From NCBI GenBank assembly GCA_028994555.1, contig JARDVN010000001.1, positions 2,046,001 through 2,110,000 on the forward strand: a stretch of DNA of 64,000 bases, read 5' to 3'. Origin of the DNA: Citrobacter amalonaticus. GTDB taxonomy: Bacteria; Pseudomonadota; Gammaproteobacteria; Enterobacterales; Enterobacteriaceae. Position numbers and translations under genes: made by a program. Position 1 is the stretch's first letter, and each line of letters begins with the position of its first letter. The notes under the pieces are model-generated. The model did not search any database. It worked only from the letters and a program-made list of their open reading frames with translations, and was not told the DNA's origin. Below are positions 1 through 16,542 of the stretch, piece by piece.

Positions 1-747
1 CTTGCCGCGTGGGAATGGGGACAGTTAAGCGGTTTTGCCACGCGCACGCAACGCGTCTGGCTGGCGGTGCTGTGTGGGCTGTTGCTCGCACTGATGCTGT
101 TTCTGCTGCCGGAATATCACCATAATATTCATCAGCCGCTGGTCGAGGTCTCTCTGTGGGCATCGTTGGGTTGGTGGGTCGCTGCGCTAGCGCTGGTGTT
201 TTTCTACCCCGGCTCGGCGACGATCTGGCGTCATTCGAAGACATTACGCCTAATTTTTGGCGTGCTTACGATCGTTCCCTTCTTCTGGGGAATGTTGGCG
301 CTGCGAGCCTGGCACTACGACGAGAATCATTACAGTGGCGCAATATGGCTGCTCTATGTCATGATCCTGGTCTGGGGAGCCGACTCCGGGGCGTACATGT
401 TTGGTAAACTGTTTGGCAAACATAAACTGGCACCAAAAGTGTCGCCGGGGAAAACCTGGCAGGGCTTTTTTGGTGGCCTTGCCACGGCAGCCGTTATCTC
501 CTGGGGTTACGGTATGTGGGCGAATCTGGATGTTGCGCCTGTCACCCTATTAATCTGTTCTATTGTCGCTGCGCTGGCCTCTGTGCTGGGCGATCTGACC
601 GAGAGCATGTTTAAGCGTGAAGCAGGAATTAAAGACAGCGGTCATTTGATTCCAGGGCACGGTGGTATTCTGGACCGTATTGACAGCCTGACGGCGGCAG
701 TACCGGTCTTTGCTTGCCTGTTGTTACTGGTATTCAAGACGCTTTAA
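1..747 (+). CDS. cdsA: Phosphatidate cytidylyltransferase, 5' end outside window
   Basis: CDP-diglyceride synthase converts phosphatidate and CTP to CDP-diacylglycerol, the branch point of phospholipid synthesis in the inner membrane. The reading frame is open from base 1, giving 248 visible codons; against the usual 285 residues about 37 N-terminal residues are missing. Several hydrophobic helices are visible. The CTP-transferase signature lies at about 604-684, including [13 protein letters not shown] and then HGGILDRID with its Asp-Arg-x-Asp. The stop is followed after 11 bases by rseP, consistent with the known ispU-cdsA-rseP-bamA order. Near-identical to E. coli CdsA. Confidence 0.97.
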   Translation, partial: LAAWEWGQLSGFATRTQRVWLAVLCGLLLALMLFLLPEYHHNIHQPLVEVSLWASLGWWVAALALVFFYPGSATIWRHSKTLRLIFGVLTIVPFFWGMLALRAWHYDENHYSGAIWLLYVMILVWGADSGAYMFGKLFGKHKLAPKVSPGKTWQGFFGGLATAAVISWGYGMWANLDVAPVTLLICSIVAALASVLGDLTESMFKREAGIKDSGHLIPGHGGILDRIDSLTAAVPVFACLLLLVFKTL

Positions 748-758
748 CGGAAGGTTTT

Positions 759-2113
759 ATGCTGAGTATTCTCTGGAATCTGGCTGCATTCATTGTCGCA
801 CTGGGTGTGTTGATCACCGTACATGAATTTGGTCATTTCTGGGTTGCCCGGCGCTGCGGTGTCCGTGTCGAGCGCTTTTCTATTGGATTTGGTAAAGCGC
901 TCTGGCGCCGTACCGATCGGTCTGGGACCGAATATGTCATCGCCCTGATCCCGCTGGGCGGCTATGTCAAAATGCTGGATGAGCGCGCGGAACCGGTGAT
1001 CCCGGAACTGCGTCACCACGCTTTCAACAATAAAACCGTCGGCCAGCGCGCAGCGATCATTGCCGCCGGTCCGGTTGCTAATTTCCTTTTCGCTATCTTC
1101 GCTTACTGGCTGGTGTTTATCATCGGTGTTCCTGGCGTTCGTCCGGTTGTTGGTGAAATAACGCCCAACTCGATTGCCGCTCAGGCGCAAATTATTCCTG
1201 GCACGGAACTTAAAGCCGTTGATGGTATCGAAACCCCTGATTGGGACGCAGTGCGTTTACAACTGATCGCGAAAATTGGCGATCAACAGACGACAATCAG
1301 CGTAGCGCCTTTCGGCAGCAACCAGCGGCAGGAAAAAACACTGGATTTGCGGCATTGGGCATTTGAGCCTGATAAGGAAGATCCTGTATCTTCTTTAGGG
1401 ATTCGACCACGCGGGCCACAGATTGAACCGGTGCTGTCAGAAGTCCAGGCACAGTCCGCCGCAAGTAAGGCGGGTTTGCAAGCCGGCGACAGGATCGTTA
1501 AAGTCGATGGTCAGCCGTTAACGCAGTGGATGACGTTCGTGAACCTGGTGCGCGATAATCCGGGTCAGCCGTTAGCGCTGGAAATTGAAAGGCAGGGCAG
1601 TGCCTTGTCTTTAACATTAATTCCGGATTCGAAAACGGGTAATGGGAAGGCAGAAGGGTTTGCCGGCGTTGTGCCGAAAATCATTCCTCTGCCGGATGAG
1701 TACAAGACAGTACGCCAGTATGGGCCGTTCAGCGCCATTGCACAGGCCACGGATAAAACGTGGCAGTTGATGAAGCTGACGGTCAGTATGCTGGGAAAAT
1801 TGATAACCGGTGATGTGAAACTGAACAACCTCAGTGGGCCGATTTCTATCGCTCAGGGGGGCTGGGATGTCAGCGGAGTTCGGGGTGATTTATTATCTGA
1901 TGTTCCTTGCGCTAATCAGCGTGAACTTAGGGATAATCAACCTGTTTCCGTTGCCCGTACTTGACGGGGGGGCATCTGCTGTTCCTGGCGATTGAAAAGC
2001 TTAAGGGCGGGCCGGTATCCGAGCGGGTTCAAGACTTTAGTTATCGCATTGGCTCGATATTGCTGGTGCTGTTAATGGGGCTTGCACTTTTCAATGATTT
2101 CTCTCGGTTGTAA
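759..2113 (+). CDS. rseP: Site-2 zinc metalloprotease RseP (two apparent frameshifts)
   Basis: Inner-membrane intramembrane protease that cleaves RseA after DegS to release sigma-E, and also clears signal-peptide remnants. ATG at 759 follows AAGG. The HEFGH zinc motif is at about 823-837, two PDZ domains follow, and the second active-site motif LDGGH lies near 1960-1975. The frame breaks at a G6 run (1856-1861) and a G7 run (1966-1972). Removing one G from each restores a continuous 450-residue protein ending FNDFSRL at 2113, the exact family length. RseP is essential in E. coli, so a double frameshift is unlikely to be real. Confidence 0.95.
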
Positions 2114-2126
2114 GAGAGTTAGTTAG

Positions 2127-4574
<2,448 letters not shown>

Positions 4575-4618
4575 TTGTTCTTCGCAAAGGAATGTAATGG
4601 TAGTGTAGCGATGACTTT

Positions 4619-4642
4619 AGGCGATCTTGCATGGGATCGCCT
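4619..4642 (+). other. Hairpin between bamA and skp
   Basis: Perfect 8-bp inverted repeat AGGCGATC / GATCGCCT with an 8-base loop in the 122-base bamA-skp gap. It has no T-run, so it looks like an attenuator or mRNA-processing/stability element rather than a simple terminator. The role is inferred only. Confidence 0.45.
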
Positions 4643-4696
4643 GGCCACGCAAAGAACTGTACCTTCGGGTGCAAATGGGATGGTAAGGAGTTTATT

Positions 4697-5182
4697 GTGA
4701 AAAAGTGGTTATTAGCGGCAGGTCTCGGTTTAGCAATGGTTACGTCTGCACAGGCTGCTGACAAAATTGCTATCGTCAACATGGGTAGCCTGTTCCAGCA
4801 GGTTGCACAGAAGACCGGTGTTTCCAACACGTTGGAAAATGAGTTTAAAGGCCGCGCGAGCGAACTGCAGCGTATGGAATCTGATCTGCAATCTAAAATG
4901 CAGCGTCTGCAGTCCATGAAAGCAGGTAGCGATCGTACTAAGCTGGAAAAAGACGTAATGGCTCAGCGCCAGACCTTCTCTCAAAAAGCGCAGGCTTTTG
5001 AGCAGGATCGTGCACGTCGTTCCAACGAAGAACGCGGCAAACTGGTGACTCGTATCCAGACTGCGGTGAAATCTGTTGCCAGCAGCCAGAGCATCGATCT
5101 GGTCGTTGACGCGAACACCGTTGCTTACAACAGCAGCGATGTAAAAGACATCACCGCCGACGTACTGAAACAGGTTAAATAA
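4697..5182 (+). CDS. skp: Periplasmic chaperone Skp (OmpH)
   Basis: Trimeric periplasmic holdase that carries unfolded outer-membrane proteins from Sec to BamA. I chose GTG at 4697, preceded by TAAGGAG at 4683-4689; this gives 161 residues, the family length, rather than the longer upstream ATG. Signal peptide residues 1-20 ends SAQA with cleavage before ADKIAI. The middle (about residues 45-130) is charged and heptad-like, matching the coiled-coil tentacles. Only 3 bases separate it from lpxD. Confidence 0.98.
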   Translation: MKKWLLAAGLGLAMVTSAQAADKIAIVNMGSLFQQVAQKTGVSNTLENEFKGRASELQRMESDLQSKMQRLQSMKAGSDRTKLEKDVMAQRQTFSQKAQAFEQDRARRSNEERGKLVTRIQTAVKSVASSQSIDLVVDANTVAYNSSDVKDITADVLKQVK

Positions 5183-5185
5183 GTA

Positions 5186-6211
5186 ATGCCTTCAATTCGA
5201 CTGGCTGATTTAGCAGAGCAGTTGGATGCAGAATTACACGGTGATGGCGATATCGTCATCACCGGCGTTGCGTCCATGCAATCTGCGCAAACGGGTCACA
5301 TTACGTTCATGGTGAATCCGAAATACCGTGAGCACTTAGGCTTATGCCAGGCGTCTGCTGTTGTCATGACGCAGGACTCCCTCCCTTTTGCTAAGAGTGC
5401 TGCGCTGGTAGTGAAGAATCCCTACCTGACGTACGCGCGTATGGCACAAATTTTAGATACCACGCCGCAGCCGGCGCAGAACATTGCACCGAGTGCAGTG
5501 ATTGATGCGACGGCAACGCTGGGTAGCAATGTCTCAATTGGCGCAAATGCGGTGATTGAATGTGGCGTGGAGCTTGGCGATAACGTGATTATCGGCGCGG
5601 GTTGCTTCGTCGGGAAAAATACGAAAATTGGGGCCGGTTCGCGCTTATGGGCGAATGTAACGGTTTACCACGACATTCAGATCGGTCAGAATTGCCTGAT
5701 CCAGTCCAGCACAGTCATTGGTGCTGACGGATTTGGTTACGCTAACGATCGTGGCAATTGGGTGAAGATCCCGCAGTTAGGTCGCGTCATTATTGGCGAT
5801 CGTGTGGAGATCGGTGCTTGTACCACTATTGATCGTGGCGCACTGGATGACACTGTGATCGGCAATGGGGTTATCATTGATAACCAGTGTCAGATTGCAC
5901 ATAACGTTGTGATTGGCGACAATACGGCGGTTGCCGGTGGCGTCATTATGGCGGGCAGCCTGAAGATTGGCCGTTACTGCATGATTGGCGGTGCCAGCGT
6001 GATCAACGGGCATATGGAAATATGCGATAAGGTGACCGTGACGGGCATGGGGATGGTGATGCGTCCCATCACTGAACCGGGCGTCTATTCCTCAGGTATT
6101 CCGCTGCAACCTAACAAAGTATGGCGTAAGACAGCCGCACTGGTGATGAACATTGATGATATGAGCAAGCGCCTCAAAGCCATTGAGCGCAAGGTTAATC
6201 AACAAGACTAA
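5186..6211 (+). CDS. lpxD: UDP-3-O-acylglucosamine N-acyltransferase LpxD
   Basis: Third step of lipid A synthesis: transfers 3-hydroxymyristate from acyl-ACP to the 2-amino group of UDP-3-O-acylglucosamine. 341 residues, the E. coli length. Residues about 105-310 are left-handed beta-helix hexapeptide repeats (for example [10 protein letters not shown] and [10 protein letters not shown]). The catalytic His is residue 239 in QIAHN (codon 5900-5902). ATG starts 3 bases after the skp stop, indicating translation from the same mRNA. Confidence 0.98.
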   Translation: MPSIRLADLAEQLDAELHGDGDIVITGVASMQSAQTGHITFMVNPKYREHLGLCQASAVVMTQDSLPFAKSAALVVKNPYLTYARMAQILDTTPQPAQNIAPSAVIDATATLGSNVSIGANAVIECGVELGDNVIIGAGCFVGKNTKIGAGSRLWANVTVYHDIQIGQNCLIQSSTVIGADGFGYANDRGNWVKIPQLGRVIIGDRVEIGACTTIDRGALDDTVIGNGVIIDNQCQIAHNVVIGDNTAVAGGVIMAGSLKIGRYCMIGGASVINGHMEICDKVTVTGMGMVMRPITEPGVYSSGIPLQPNKVWRKTAALVMNIDDMSKRLKAIERKVNQQD

Positions 6212-6237
6212 ACTCTCACCCGGTCACACATACTTTA

Positions 6238-6272
6238 CGGCCTGTCGGCATTCATACGATTGCGGCAGGCCG
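6238..6272. other. Inverted repeat in the lpxD-fabZ gap
   Basis: CGGCCTG (6238-6244) pairs with CAGGCCG (6266-6272), extended by about two more pairs. It sits in the 103-base gap before fabZ and lacks a T-run. It may be an mRNA structure or a weak attenuator; the function is unknown. Confidence 0.35.
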
Positions 6273-6314
6273 TGTTATTATTGGCTTTTAGCATATTTGG
6301 ACAGGAAGAGTATT

Positions 6315-6770
6315 TTGACTACTAACACTCATACTCTGCACATTGAAGAGATTTTAGAACTTCTGCCGCACCGTTTTCCGTTTTTACTGGTAGACCGTGT
6401 GCTGGACTTTGAAGAAGGTCGTTTTCTGCGCGCAGTGAAAAATGTCTCCGTAAACGAGCCGTTTTTCCAGGGCCATTTCCCGGGTAAACCGATTTTCCCT
6501 GGCGTGCTGATTCTGGAAGCAATGGCACAGGCGACCGGTATTCTGGCGTTTAAAAGCGTCGGTAAACTGGAGCCGGGAGAACTCTATTATTTCGCTGGTA
6601 TCGATGAAGCGCGCTTCAAGCGTCCTGTCGTGCCAGGCGATCAGATGATCATGGAAGTCACTTTCGAGAAAACGCGCCGTGGCCTGACCCGCTTCAAAGG
6701 GGTTGCTCTGGTCGACGGTAAAGTAGTTTGCGAAGCAACGATGATGTGTGCTCGTAGCCGGGAGGCCTGA
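6315..6770 (+). CDS. fabZ: 3-hydroxyacyl-ACP dehydratase FabZ
   Basis: Dehydrates 3-hydroxyacyl-ACP in fatty-acid elongation and competes with LpxA/LpxD for 3-hydroxymyristoyl-ACP. TTG at 6315, preceded by AGGAAGAG, gives 151 residues as in E. coli; the longer ATG reading upstream runs through the non-conserved gap. Hot-dog fold: [11 protein letters not shown] near the N-terminus, the catalytic His in QGHFPG (about residue 54) and catalytic Glu in LILEAMAQ (about residue 68). Ends 3 bases before lpxA. Confidence 0.97.
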   Translation: MTTNTHTLHIEEILELLPHRFPFLLVDRVLDFEEGRFLRAVKNVSVNEPFFQGHFPGKPIFPGVLILEAMAQATGILAFKSVGKLEPGELYYFAGIDEARFKRPVVPGDQMIMEVTFEKTRRGLTRFKGVALVDGKVVCEATMMCARSREA

Positions 6771-6773
6771 TAC

Positions 6774-7562
6774 GTGATTGATAAATCCGCCTTTGTTCAT
6801 CCGACCGCCATTGTGGAAGAGGGCGCTTCACTTGGCGCTAATGTTCACATTGGCCCTTTTTGCCTTGTTGGACCCCATGTTGAAATTGGTGAGGGTACCG
6901 TACTGAAGTCTCACGTTGTCGTTAACGGTCATACTAAAATTGGCCGTGATAACGAGATTTATCAGTTCGCCTCCATTGGTGAAGTGAACCAGGATCTGAA
7001 ATATGCTGGTGAACCGACCCGCGTGGAAATTGGCGATCGTAACCGCATTCGCGAAAGCGTTACCATTCATCGTGGCACAGTGCAGGGCGGTGGACTGACG
7101 AAGGTGGGCAGCGATAACTTACTGATGATCAATGCCCACGTGGCACATGATTGCACTATCGGTGATCGCTGTATTCTGGCCAATAACGCTACGCTTGCTG
7201 GTCACGTCTCGCTGGATGATTACGTCATCATCGGTGGCATGACCGCCGTGCACCAGTTCTGCATTATTGGCGCACACGTGATGGTCGGCGGCTGTTCTGG
7301 CGTTGCTCAGGACGTTCCGCCGTACGTTATTGCTCAGGGCAACCACGCGACGCCGTATGGCGTCAACATTGAAGGGCTGAAGCGTCGCGGTTTTACCCGC
7401 GAGGCGATCACTGCGATTCGCAATGCTTACAAAGCGCTGTACCGTAGCGGCAAAACCCTGGACGAAGTAAAACCGGAAATCGCCGAACTGGCGAAGCAGT
7501 ACCCGGAAGTGCAGCCGTTCAGCGATTTCTTTGCCCGCTCAACACGCGGCCTGATTCGTTAA
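6774..7562 (+). CDS. lpxA: UDP-N-acetylglucosamine O-acyltransferase LpxA
   Basis: First step of lipid A synthesis. GTG start at 6774, with GGGAGG just upstream inside the end of fabZ. 262 residues, identical in length to E. coli LpxA. Hexapeptide beta-helix over the first 185 or so residues, then a helical C-terminal domain. The catalytic His is residue 125 in HVAHD (codon 7146-7148). The stop TAA shares bases with the lpxB ATG (TAATG), implying translational coupling. Confidence 0.98.
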   Translation: MIDKSAFVHPTAIVEEGASLGANVHIGPFCLVGPHVEIGEGTVLKSHVVVNGHTKIGRDNEIYQFASIGEVNQDLKYAGEPTRVEIGDRNRIRESVTIHRGTVQGGGLTKVGSDNLLMINAHVAHDCTIGDRCILANNATLAGHVSLDDYVIIGGMTAVHQFCIIGAHVMVGGCSGVAQDVPPYVIAQGNHATPYGVNIEGLKRRGFTREAITAIRNAYKALYRSGKTLDEVKPEIAELAKQYPEVQPFSDFFARSTRGLIR

Positions 7563-8710
7563 TGGCTGAGCAGCGCCCCTTAACGATTGCCCTGGTCGCC
7601 GGAGAAACCTCCGGCGATATTCTTGGTGCCGGCTTGATCCGGGCGCTAAAAGCGCGCGTACCTGACGCGCGTTTTGTTGGCGTCGCCGGCCCGCGAATGC
7701 AGGCTGAAGGCTGTGAAGCCTGGTATGAAATGGAAGAACTGGCGGTAATGGGCATTGTGGAAGTGCTCGGACGTCTGCGTCGTCTGTTGCATATCCGTGC
7801 CGATCTGACCCGTCGATTCACTGAGCTGCGGCCCGATGTCTTCGTCGGTATTGATGCACCTGATTTCAATATCACACTTGAAGGGAATCTGAAAAAGCAG
7901 GGTATCAAGACGATTCATTACGTCAGTCCGTCCGTCTGGGCGTGGCGACAGAAACGCGTTTTCAAAATAGGCAGATCCACCGACATGGTTCTGGCTTTTC
8001 TGCCTTTCGAAAAAGCGTTTTACGATAAGTATAATGTGCCGTGCCGTTTTATCGGCCACACGATGGCGGATGCGATGCCGCTTGACCCGGATAAAAACGC
8101 GGCGCGGGATGTGCTGGGGATCCCTCATGATGCGCACTGTCTGGCGTTATTACCCGGCAGTCGCGGCGCGGAAGTCGAAATGCTCAGCGCAGATTTCCTG
8201 AAAACCGCTCAACGGTTGCGTCAGACTTACCCTGATCTTGAAGTGGTGGTGCCGCTGGTGAATACCAAACGGCGTGAGCAGTTCGAGAAAATAAAAGCGG
8301 AAATCGCTCCGGAACTGCCTGTTCACCTGCTCGACGGCATGGGGCGTGAAGCGATGGTGGCCAGTGACGCGGCATTGCTGGCGTCGGGGACGGCCGCCCT
8401 TGAGTGCATGTTAGCGAAATGCCCGATGGTGGTGGGATACCGTATGAAGCCCTTCACGTTCTGGCTGGCTAAGCGTCTGGTAAAAACCGACTATGTCTCG
8501 CTACCCAACTTGCTGGCGGGCAGAGAACTGGTGAAAGAGTTGTTGCAGGAAGAGTGCGAGCCGCAGAAGCTGGCTGAGGCGCTACTGCCCCTGTTAGCCA
8601 ACGGGAAGACCAGCCACGCCATGCATGATACTTTCCGCGAACTGCATCAGCAGATCCGCTGTAACGCCGATGAGCAGGCGGCGGATGCGGTCCTGGAGTT
8701 AGCACGATGA
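7562..8710 (+). CDS. lpxB: Lipid-A-disaccharide synthase LpxB
   Basis: Glycosyltransferase (GT19, GT-B fold) condensing UDP-diacylglucosamine with lipid X to form the lipid A disaccharide at the inner membrane. 382 residues as in E. coli. N-terminal GETSGD motif (residues 14-19), then [10 protein letters not shown] and a C-terminal nucleotide-binding region with [10 protein letters not shown] and LASGTAALE. Overlaps lpxA by one base and rnhB by four (ATGA). Confidence 0.98.
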   Translation: MAEQRPLTIALVAGETSGDILGAGLIRALKARVPDARFVGVAGPRMQAEGCEAWYEMEELAVMGIVEVLGRLRRLLHIRADLTRRFTELRPDVFVGIDAPDFNITLEGNLKKQGIKTIHYVSPSVWAWRQKRVFKIGRSTDMVLAFLPFEKAFYDKYNVPCRFIGHTMADAMPLDPDKNAARDVLGIPHDAHCLALLPGSRGAEVEMLSADFLKTAQRLRQTYPDLEVVVPLVNTKRREQFEKIKAEIAPELPVHLLDGMGREAMVASDAALLASGTAALECMLAKCPMVVGYRMKPFTFWLAKRLVKTDYVSLPNLLAGRELVKELLQEECEPQKLAEALLPLLANGKTSHAMHDTFRELHQQIRCNADEQAADAVLELAR

Positions 8711-9303
8711 TCGAATTTGTTTATCCGCACACGCATTTAGTGGCGGGTGTGGATGAAGTCGGGCGCGGTCCGTTGGTCGGTGCGGTCGTTACCGCTGCCG
8801 TGATCCTCGATCCTGCTCGCCCGATTGTGGGTCTTAACGATTCCAAAAAATTATCTGAAAAGCGCCGTCTGGCGCTGTATGACGAAATCAAAGAAAAAGC
8901 GTTGAGCTGGAGCCTCGGTCGTGCGGAACCGTACGAAATTGATGAGCTGAATATTCTCCACGCCACGATGCTGGCCATGCAGCGAGCGGTGGCGGGGTTA
9001 CATATTGCGCCGGAATACGTGCTGATCGACGGCAATCGTTGCCCGGTCTTGCCTGTGCCATCAATGGCGGTCGTCAAAGGCGATAGCCGTGTAGCGGAAA
9101 TCAGCGCCGCATCTATTCTTGCAAAAGTCACGCGTGACGCTGAAATGGCTGCGCTGGATATCGTTTTCCCGCAATATGGTTTTGCCCAACACAAAGGGTA
9201 TCCAACCGCTTTCCATCTGGAAAAACTGGCTAAACATGGCGCAACGGAGCATCACCGACGTAGCTTTGCTCCCGTTAAACGCGCACTGGGACTCGTGTCC
9301 TGA
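8707..9303 (+). CDS. rnhB: Ribonuclease HII
   Basis: Removes ribonucleotides from RNA-DNA hybrids and misincorporated ribonucleotides in DNA. 198 residues, family length. The DEVGRG motif at residues 16-21 carries the first catalytic Asp-Glu pair, and VLIDGN holds a further catalytic Asp. ATG overlaps the lpxB stop. A genuine A6 run in SKKLSEK (about 8845-8850) is in frame here, so not every run is miscounted. Confidence 0.98.
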   Translation: MIEFVYPHTHLVAGVDEVGRGPLVGAVVTAAVILDPARPIVGLNDSKKLSEKRRLALYDEIKEKALSWSLGRAEPYEIDELNILHATMLAMQRAVAGLHIAPEYVLIDGNRCPVLPVPSMAVVKGDSRVAEISAASILAKVTRDAEMAALDIVFPQYGFAQHKGYPTAFHLEKLAKHGATEHHRRSFAPVKRALGLVS

Positions 9304-9327
9304 TTCTTGTGTTGAAGGAATCTCAAG

Positions 9328-12812
<3,485 letters not shown>

Positions 12813-12824
12813 TACAGGAATACT

Positions 12825-13784
12825 ATGAGTCTGAATTTCCTTGATTTTGAACAGCCGATTGCAGAGCTGGAAGCAAAAATCGATTCTCTGACTGCGGTGA
12901 GCCGTCAGGACGAGAAACTGGATATTAACATCGATGAAGAAGTGCATCGCCTGCGTGAAAAGAGCGTAGAGTTGACGCGCAAAATCTTCGCCGATCTTGG
13001 CGCATGGCAGGTTGCCCAACTGGCACGCCATCCGCAGCGTCCTTACACCCTGGATTATGTTCGCCTGGCGTTTGATGAATTTGACGAACTGGCGGGCGAT
13101 CGCGCTTATGCCGACGATAAAGCGATCGTCGGCGGCATCGCGCGTCTGGACGGTCGTCCGGTGATGATCATTGGTCATCAGAAGGGCCGTGAGACCAAAG
13201 AAAAAATCCGTCGTAACTTCGGTATGCCGGCGCCGGAAGGCTATCGTAAAGCGCTGCGTCTGATGGAGATGGCTGAGCGTTTCAACATGCCGATCATTAC
13301 CTTTATCGATACCCCGGGTGCTTACCCAGGCGTCGGTGCGGAAGAACGCGGACAGTCTGAAGCAATCGCGCGTAACCTGCGTGAAATGTCACGCCTGAGC
13401 GTGCCGGTTATCTGTACCGTGATCGGCGAGGGCGGTTCCGGTGGCGCGCTGGCGATCGGCGTGGGCGATAAAGTGAATATGCTGCAATACAGCACCTATT
13501 CCGTTATCTCCCCGGAAGGCTGTGCTTCCATTCTGTGGAAAAGTGCGGACAAAGCGCCACTGGCTGCAGAAGCGATGGGTATCGTTGCGCCGCGTCTGAA
13601 AGAGCTGAAGCTTATCGACTCGATCATTCCGGAACCGTTGGGTGGTGCGCATCGTAATCCGGAAGCGATGGCGGCTTCACTGAAAGCGCAACTGCTGGCT
13701 GACCTCGCGGATCTCGAGGTATTGAGCACTGAAGATTTGAAAAACCGTCGCTATCAGCGTCTGATGAGCTACGGTTACGCGTAA
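12825..13784 (+). CDS. accA: Acetyl-CoA carboxylase carboxyltransferase subunit alpha
   Basis: With AccD forms the carboxyltransferase that moves the carboxyl group from biotin-BCCP to acetyl-CoA, the committed step of fatty acid synthesis. 319 residues, intact and E. coli length. Glycine-rich crotonase-type core: [15 protein letters not shown] (about residue 165) and [12 protein letters not shown] (about 200). ATG 12 bases after the repaired dnaE stop with AGGAA upstream. Followed by a strong terminator, so it ends this transcription unit. Confidence 0.99.
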   Translation: MSLNFLDFEQPIAELEAKIDSLTAVSRQDEKLDINIDEEVHRLREKSVELTRKIFADLGAWQVAQLARHPQRPYTLDYVRLAFDEFDELAGDRAYADDKAIVGGIARLDGRPVMIIGHQKGRETKEKIRRNFGMPAPEGYRKALRLMEMAERFNMPIITFIDTPGAYPGVGAEERGQSEAIARNLREMSRLSVPVICTVIGEGGSGGALAIGVGDKVNMLQYSTYSVISPEGCASILWKSADKAPLAAEAMGIVAPRLKELKLIDSIIPEPLGGAHRNPEAMAASLKAQLLADLADLEVLSTEDLKNRRYQRLMSYGYA

Positions 13785-13800
13785 GCGTTGACGATTCCGA

Positions 13801-13833
13801 AAAGGGCCACAACAAATTGTGGCCCTTTTTTTT
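13801..13833 (+). terminator. Rho-independent terminator after accA
   Basis: Perfect 12-bp stem (13801-13812 with 13817-13828), four-base loop CAAA, and a T-run to 13833. It ends the lpx-dnaE-accA unit 17 bases past the accA stop. Confidence 0.95.
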
Positions 13834-13885
13834 ACCTGCGGTTTGAACAGGCTATGATTAGCTAAGGTTTTTCCAGGAGGAACGC

Positions 13886-16025
13886 ATGAATATCATCGCT
13901 ATTATGGGACCGCACGGGGTTTTTTATAAAGACGAGCCCATTAAAGAGCTTGAGCGTGCGCTGCAATCACAGGGATTTCAGATTATCTGGCCGCAAAACA
14001 GCGTCGACCTGCTGAAATTTATTGAACACAACCCGCGTATCTGCGGCGTCATTTTTGACTGGGATGAGTACAGTCTTGATCTGTGCAGCGAGATTAACCA
14101 GCTTAATGAGTATTTACCGCTGTACGCGTTTATCAACACGCATTCGACGATGGACGTCAGCGTTCACGACATGCGCATGGCGCTATGGTTTTTTGAGTAT
14201 GCGCTGGGTCAGGCGGAAGACATCGCGACGCGTATTCGCCAGTACACCGGCGAATATCTCGACAATATCACGCCACCTTTTACCCGGGCCTTGTTCACCT
14301 ATGTAAAAGAGGGGAAATATACCTTCTGTACGCCGGGTCATATGGCCGGAACGGCCTATCAAAAAAGCCCGGTGGGCTGCCTGTTTTATGACTTTTTCGG
14401 CGGCAACACGCTCAAGGCGGATGTGTCGATTTCGGTAACAGAACTGGGATCGTTGCTCGACCACACCGGGCCGCACCTGGAAGCGGAAGAGTACATCGCC
14501 CGTACCTTTGGCGCGGAGCAGAGCTACATGGTGACCAACGGCACGTCAACCTCCAACAAAATTGTGGGGATGTACGCCGCGCCGAGTGGAAGCACGCTGT
14601 TGATTGACCGTAACTGCCATAAATCACTGGCACATTTGTTGATGATGAGCGACGTAGTACCTGTCTGGCTGAAGCCGACGCGTAACGCTCTTGGTATTCT
14701 GGGTGGCATTCCACGGCGCGAATTTACACGTGAAAGTATTGCGAGCAAGGTGGCCGCGACCGCGCAGGCGCAATGGCCGGTTCACGCCGTCATCACCAAC
14801 TCAACCTACGATGGTTTGCTGTATAACACCAACTGGATCAAACAGACGCTGGATGTCCCTTCGATCCACTTCGATTCCGCCTGGGTGCCGTATACCCATT
14901 TTCACCCCATTTATCAGGGGAAAAGCGGGATGAGCGGTGAACGAGTGCCGGGTAAGGTGATTTTCGAAACGCAGTCCACCCACAAAATGCTGGCGGCGCT
15001 ATCGCAGGCGTCGCTGATCCATATAAAAGGGGACTATGACGAAGAGACCTTCAACGAAGCGTTTATGATGCACACCTCGACCTCGCCGAGTTATCCGATT
15101 GTCGCCTCCATCGAGACGGCGGCAGCGATGCTGCGGGGCAATCCCGGTAAGCGATTAATCAATCGCTCTGTGGAGCGCGCGTTGCATTTTCGCAAAGAAG
15201 TACAGCGGTTGCGCGAGGAGTCTGACGGCTGGTTCTTTGATATCTGGCAGCCGGAAGAGGTGGATGAAGCGGAGTGTTGGCCGGTTGCCCCTGGTGAAGA
15301 CTGGCACGGGTTTACCGATGCCGACGATGACCATATGTTCCTCGATCCGGTAAAAGTGACCATTCTGACGCCCGGTATGGATGAGCAGGGGAACATGAGT
15401 GAAGACGGGATCCCCGCTGCGCTGGTGGCGAAATTCCTTGATGAGCGCGGCGTAGTGGTCGAGAAAACCGGGCCTTACAATTTGCTGTTTCTCTTCAGCA
15501 TCGGTATTGATAAAACCCGGGCGATGGGGCTGTTGCGTGGCCTGACCGAATTTAAGCGTGCTTACGATCTCAATCTGCGCGTAAAAAAATATGCTTCCGG
15601 ATCTGTATGCGGAAGATCCCGATTTTTATCGCAATATGCGTATTCAGGATCTGGCTCAGGGGATCCATTCGCTTATCCGCCAGCACGATCTGCCCGGACT
15701 GATGCTGCGCGCATTTGACACGTTGCCGGAAATGATCATGACACCACATCAGGCCTGGCAGAGACAGATCAAAGGCGAAGTCGAAACGGTAACGCTTGAT
15801 CAACTGGTCGGACGCGTGTCGGCGAATATGATCCTGCCGTATCCGCCAGGCGTGCCGCTATTGATGCCGGGAGAAATGATTACTGAACAAAGCCGCGCCG
15901 TACTCGATTTCCTGCTGATGCTCTGTTCTGTCGGCCATCATTATCCGGGCTTTGAAACAGATATCCATGGCGCGAAACAGGATGACGACGGCGTATACCT
16001 CGTCCGAGTCTTAAAAACGGCATAA
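13886..16025 (+). CDS. ldcC: Lysine decarboxylase LdcC (apparent frameshift)
   Basis: PLP enzyme converting lysine to cadaverine; LdcC is the constitutive paralogue of CadA. N-terminal wing domain, PLP core with the Schiff-base Lys at residue 367 in STHKML (codon 14984-14986), and a C-terminal domain. The frame shifts at an A7 run (15583-15589); with six A it reads LRVKNMLPDLYAEDP and ends at 16025 with 712 residues, matching the family (713 in E. coli). Start ATG is preceded by AGGAGG. LdcC rather than CadA is supported by the accA-ldcC-yaeR-tilS neighbourhood. Confidence 0.94.
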
Positions 16026-16090
16026 CGACTTGCTCTGAGCGCTCCCGGGCGGGTAACGTGCTGATGATAAATTACGGAGATGAAGACACT

Positions 16091-16481
16091 ATGCTGGGAT
16101 TAAAACAGGTTCACCATATTGCGATTATTGCGACAGACTATGCCGCGAGTAAGTCCTTCTATTGCGATATTCTGGGGTTTACGCTGCTGAGCGAGGCCTA
16201 TCGCGCAGAACGAGACTCGTGGAAGGGCGATCTGGCGCTGAACGGACAATATGTGATTGAGCTTTTTTCATTTCCTTTCCCGCCAGCGCGTCCTGGTCAT
16301 CCGGAAGCCTGCGGTTTGCGCCATCTGGCGTTCAGCGTGGATGACCTCGATAAATCGGTGGCACATCTTGAGGCAAATCGTGTCAATTGCGAAGCCATCC
16401 GCATTGATCCTTTCACCAACAAACGCTTCACCTTTTTTTAAAGACCCGGATGGTCTGCCGCTCGAACTGTATGAACAGTAA
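16091..16481 (+). CDS. yaeR: VOC/glyoxalase-like metal-binding protein YaeR (apparent frameshift)
   Basis: Small vicinal-oxygen-chelate family protein of unknown substrate. Begins MLGLKQVHHIAII; His in VHHIA, Glu in VIELF and a terminal Glu in LPLELYEQ fit the metal-ligand pattern of the fold. The T7 run at 16433-16439 truncates it; with six T it reads FTFFKDPDGLPLELYEQ and ends at 16481 with 129 residues, the E. coli length. ATG 16091 chosen over the in-frame upstream ATG at 16058 because conservation begins there. Confidence 0.9.
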
Positions 16482-16499
16482 GACTTGTTATTGCGATGA

Positions 16500-16522
16500 T
16501 TGCCCGGTAACGTGCCGGGCAA
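16500..16522 (+). other. Hairpin in the yaeR-tilS gap
   Basis: TTGCCCGG (16500-16507) pairs with CCGGGCAA (16515-16522) around a 7-base loop in the 61-base gap. No T-run, so at best an attenuator between yaeR and tilS. Confidence 0.4.
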
Positions 16523-16542
16523 CGTCACTGTAAATAATCGCT

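Noticed and set aside
759-2113. rseP as a pseudogene or split into two genes
   Set aside because: Both breaks are G-runs one base too long; repair gives exactly 450 residues, the gene is essential in E. coli, and the same pattern recurs across the window.
16500-16522. Terminator between yaeR and tilS
   Set aside because: A stem without a T-run; kept only as a hairpin.
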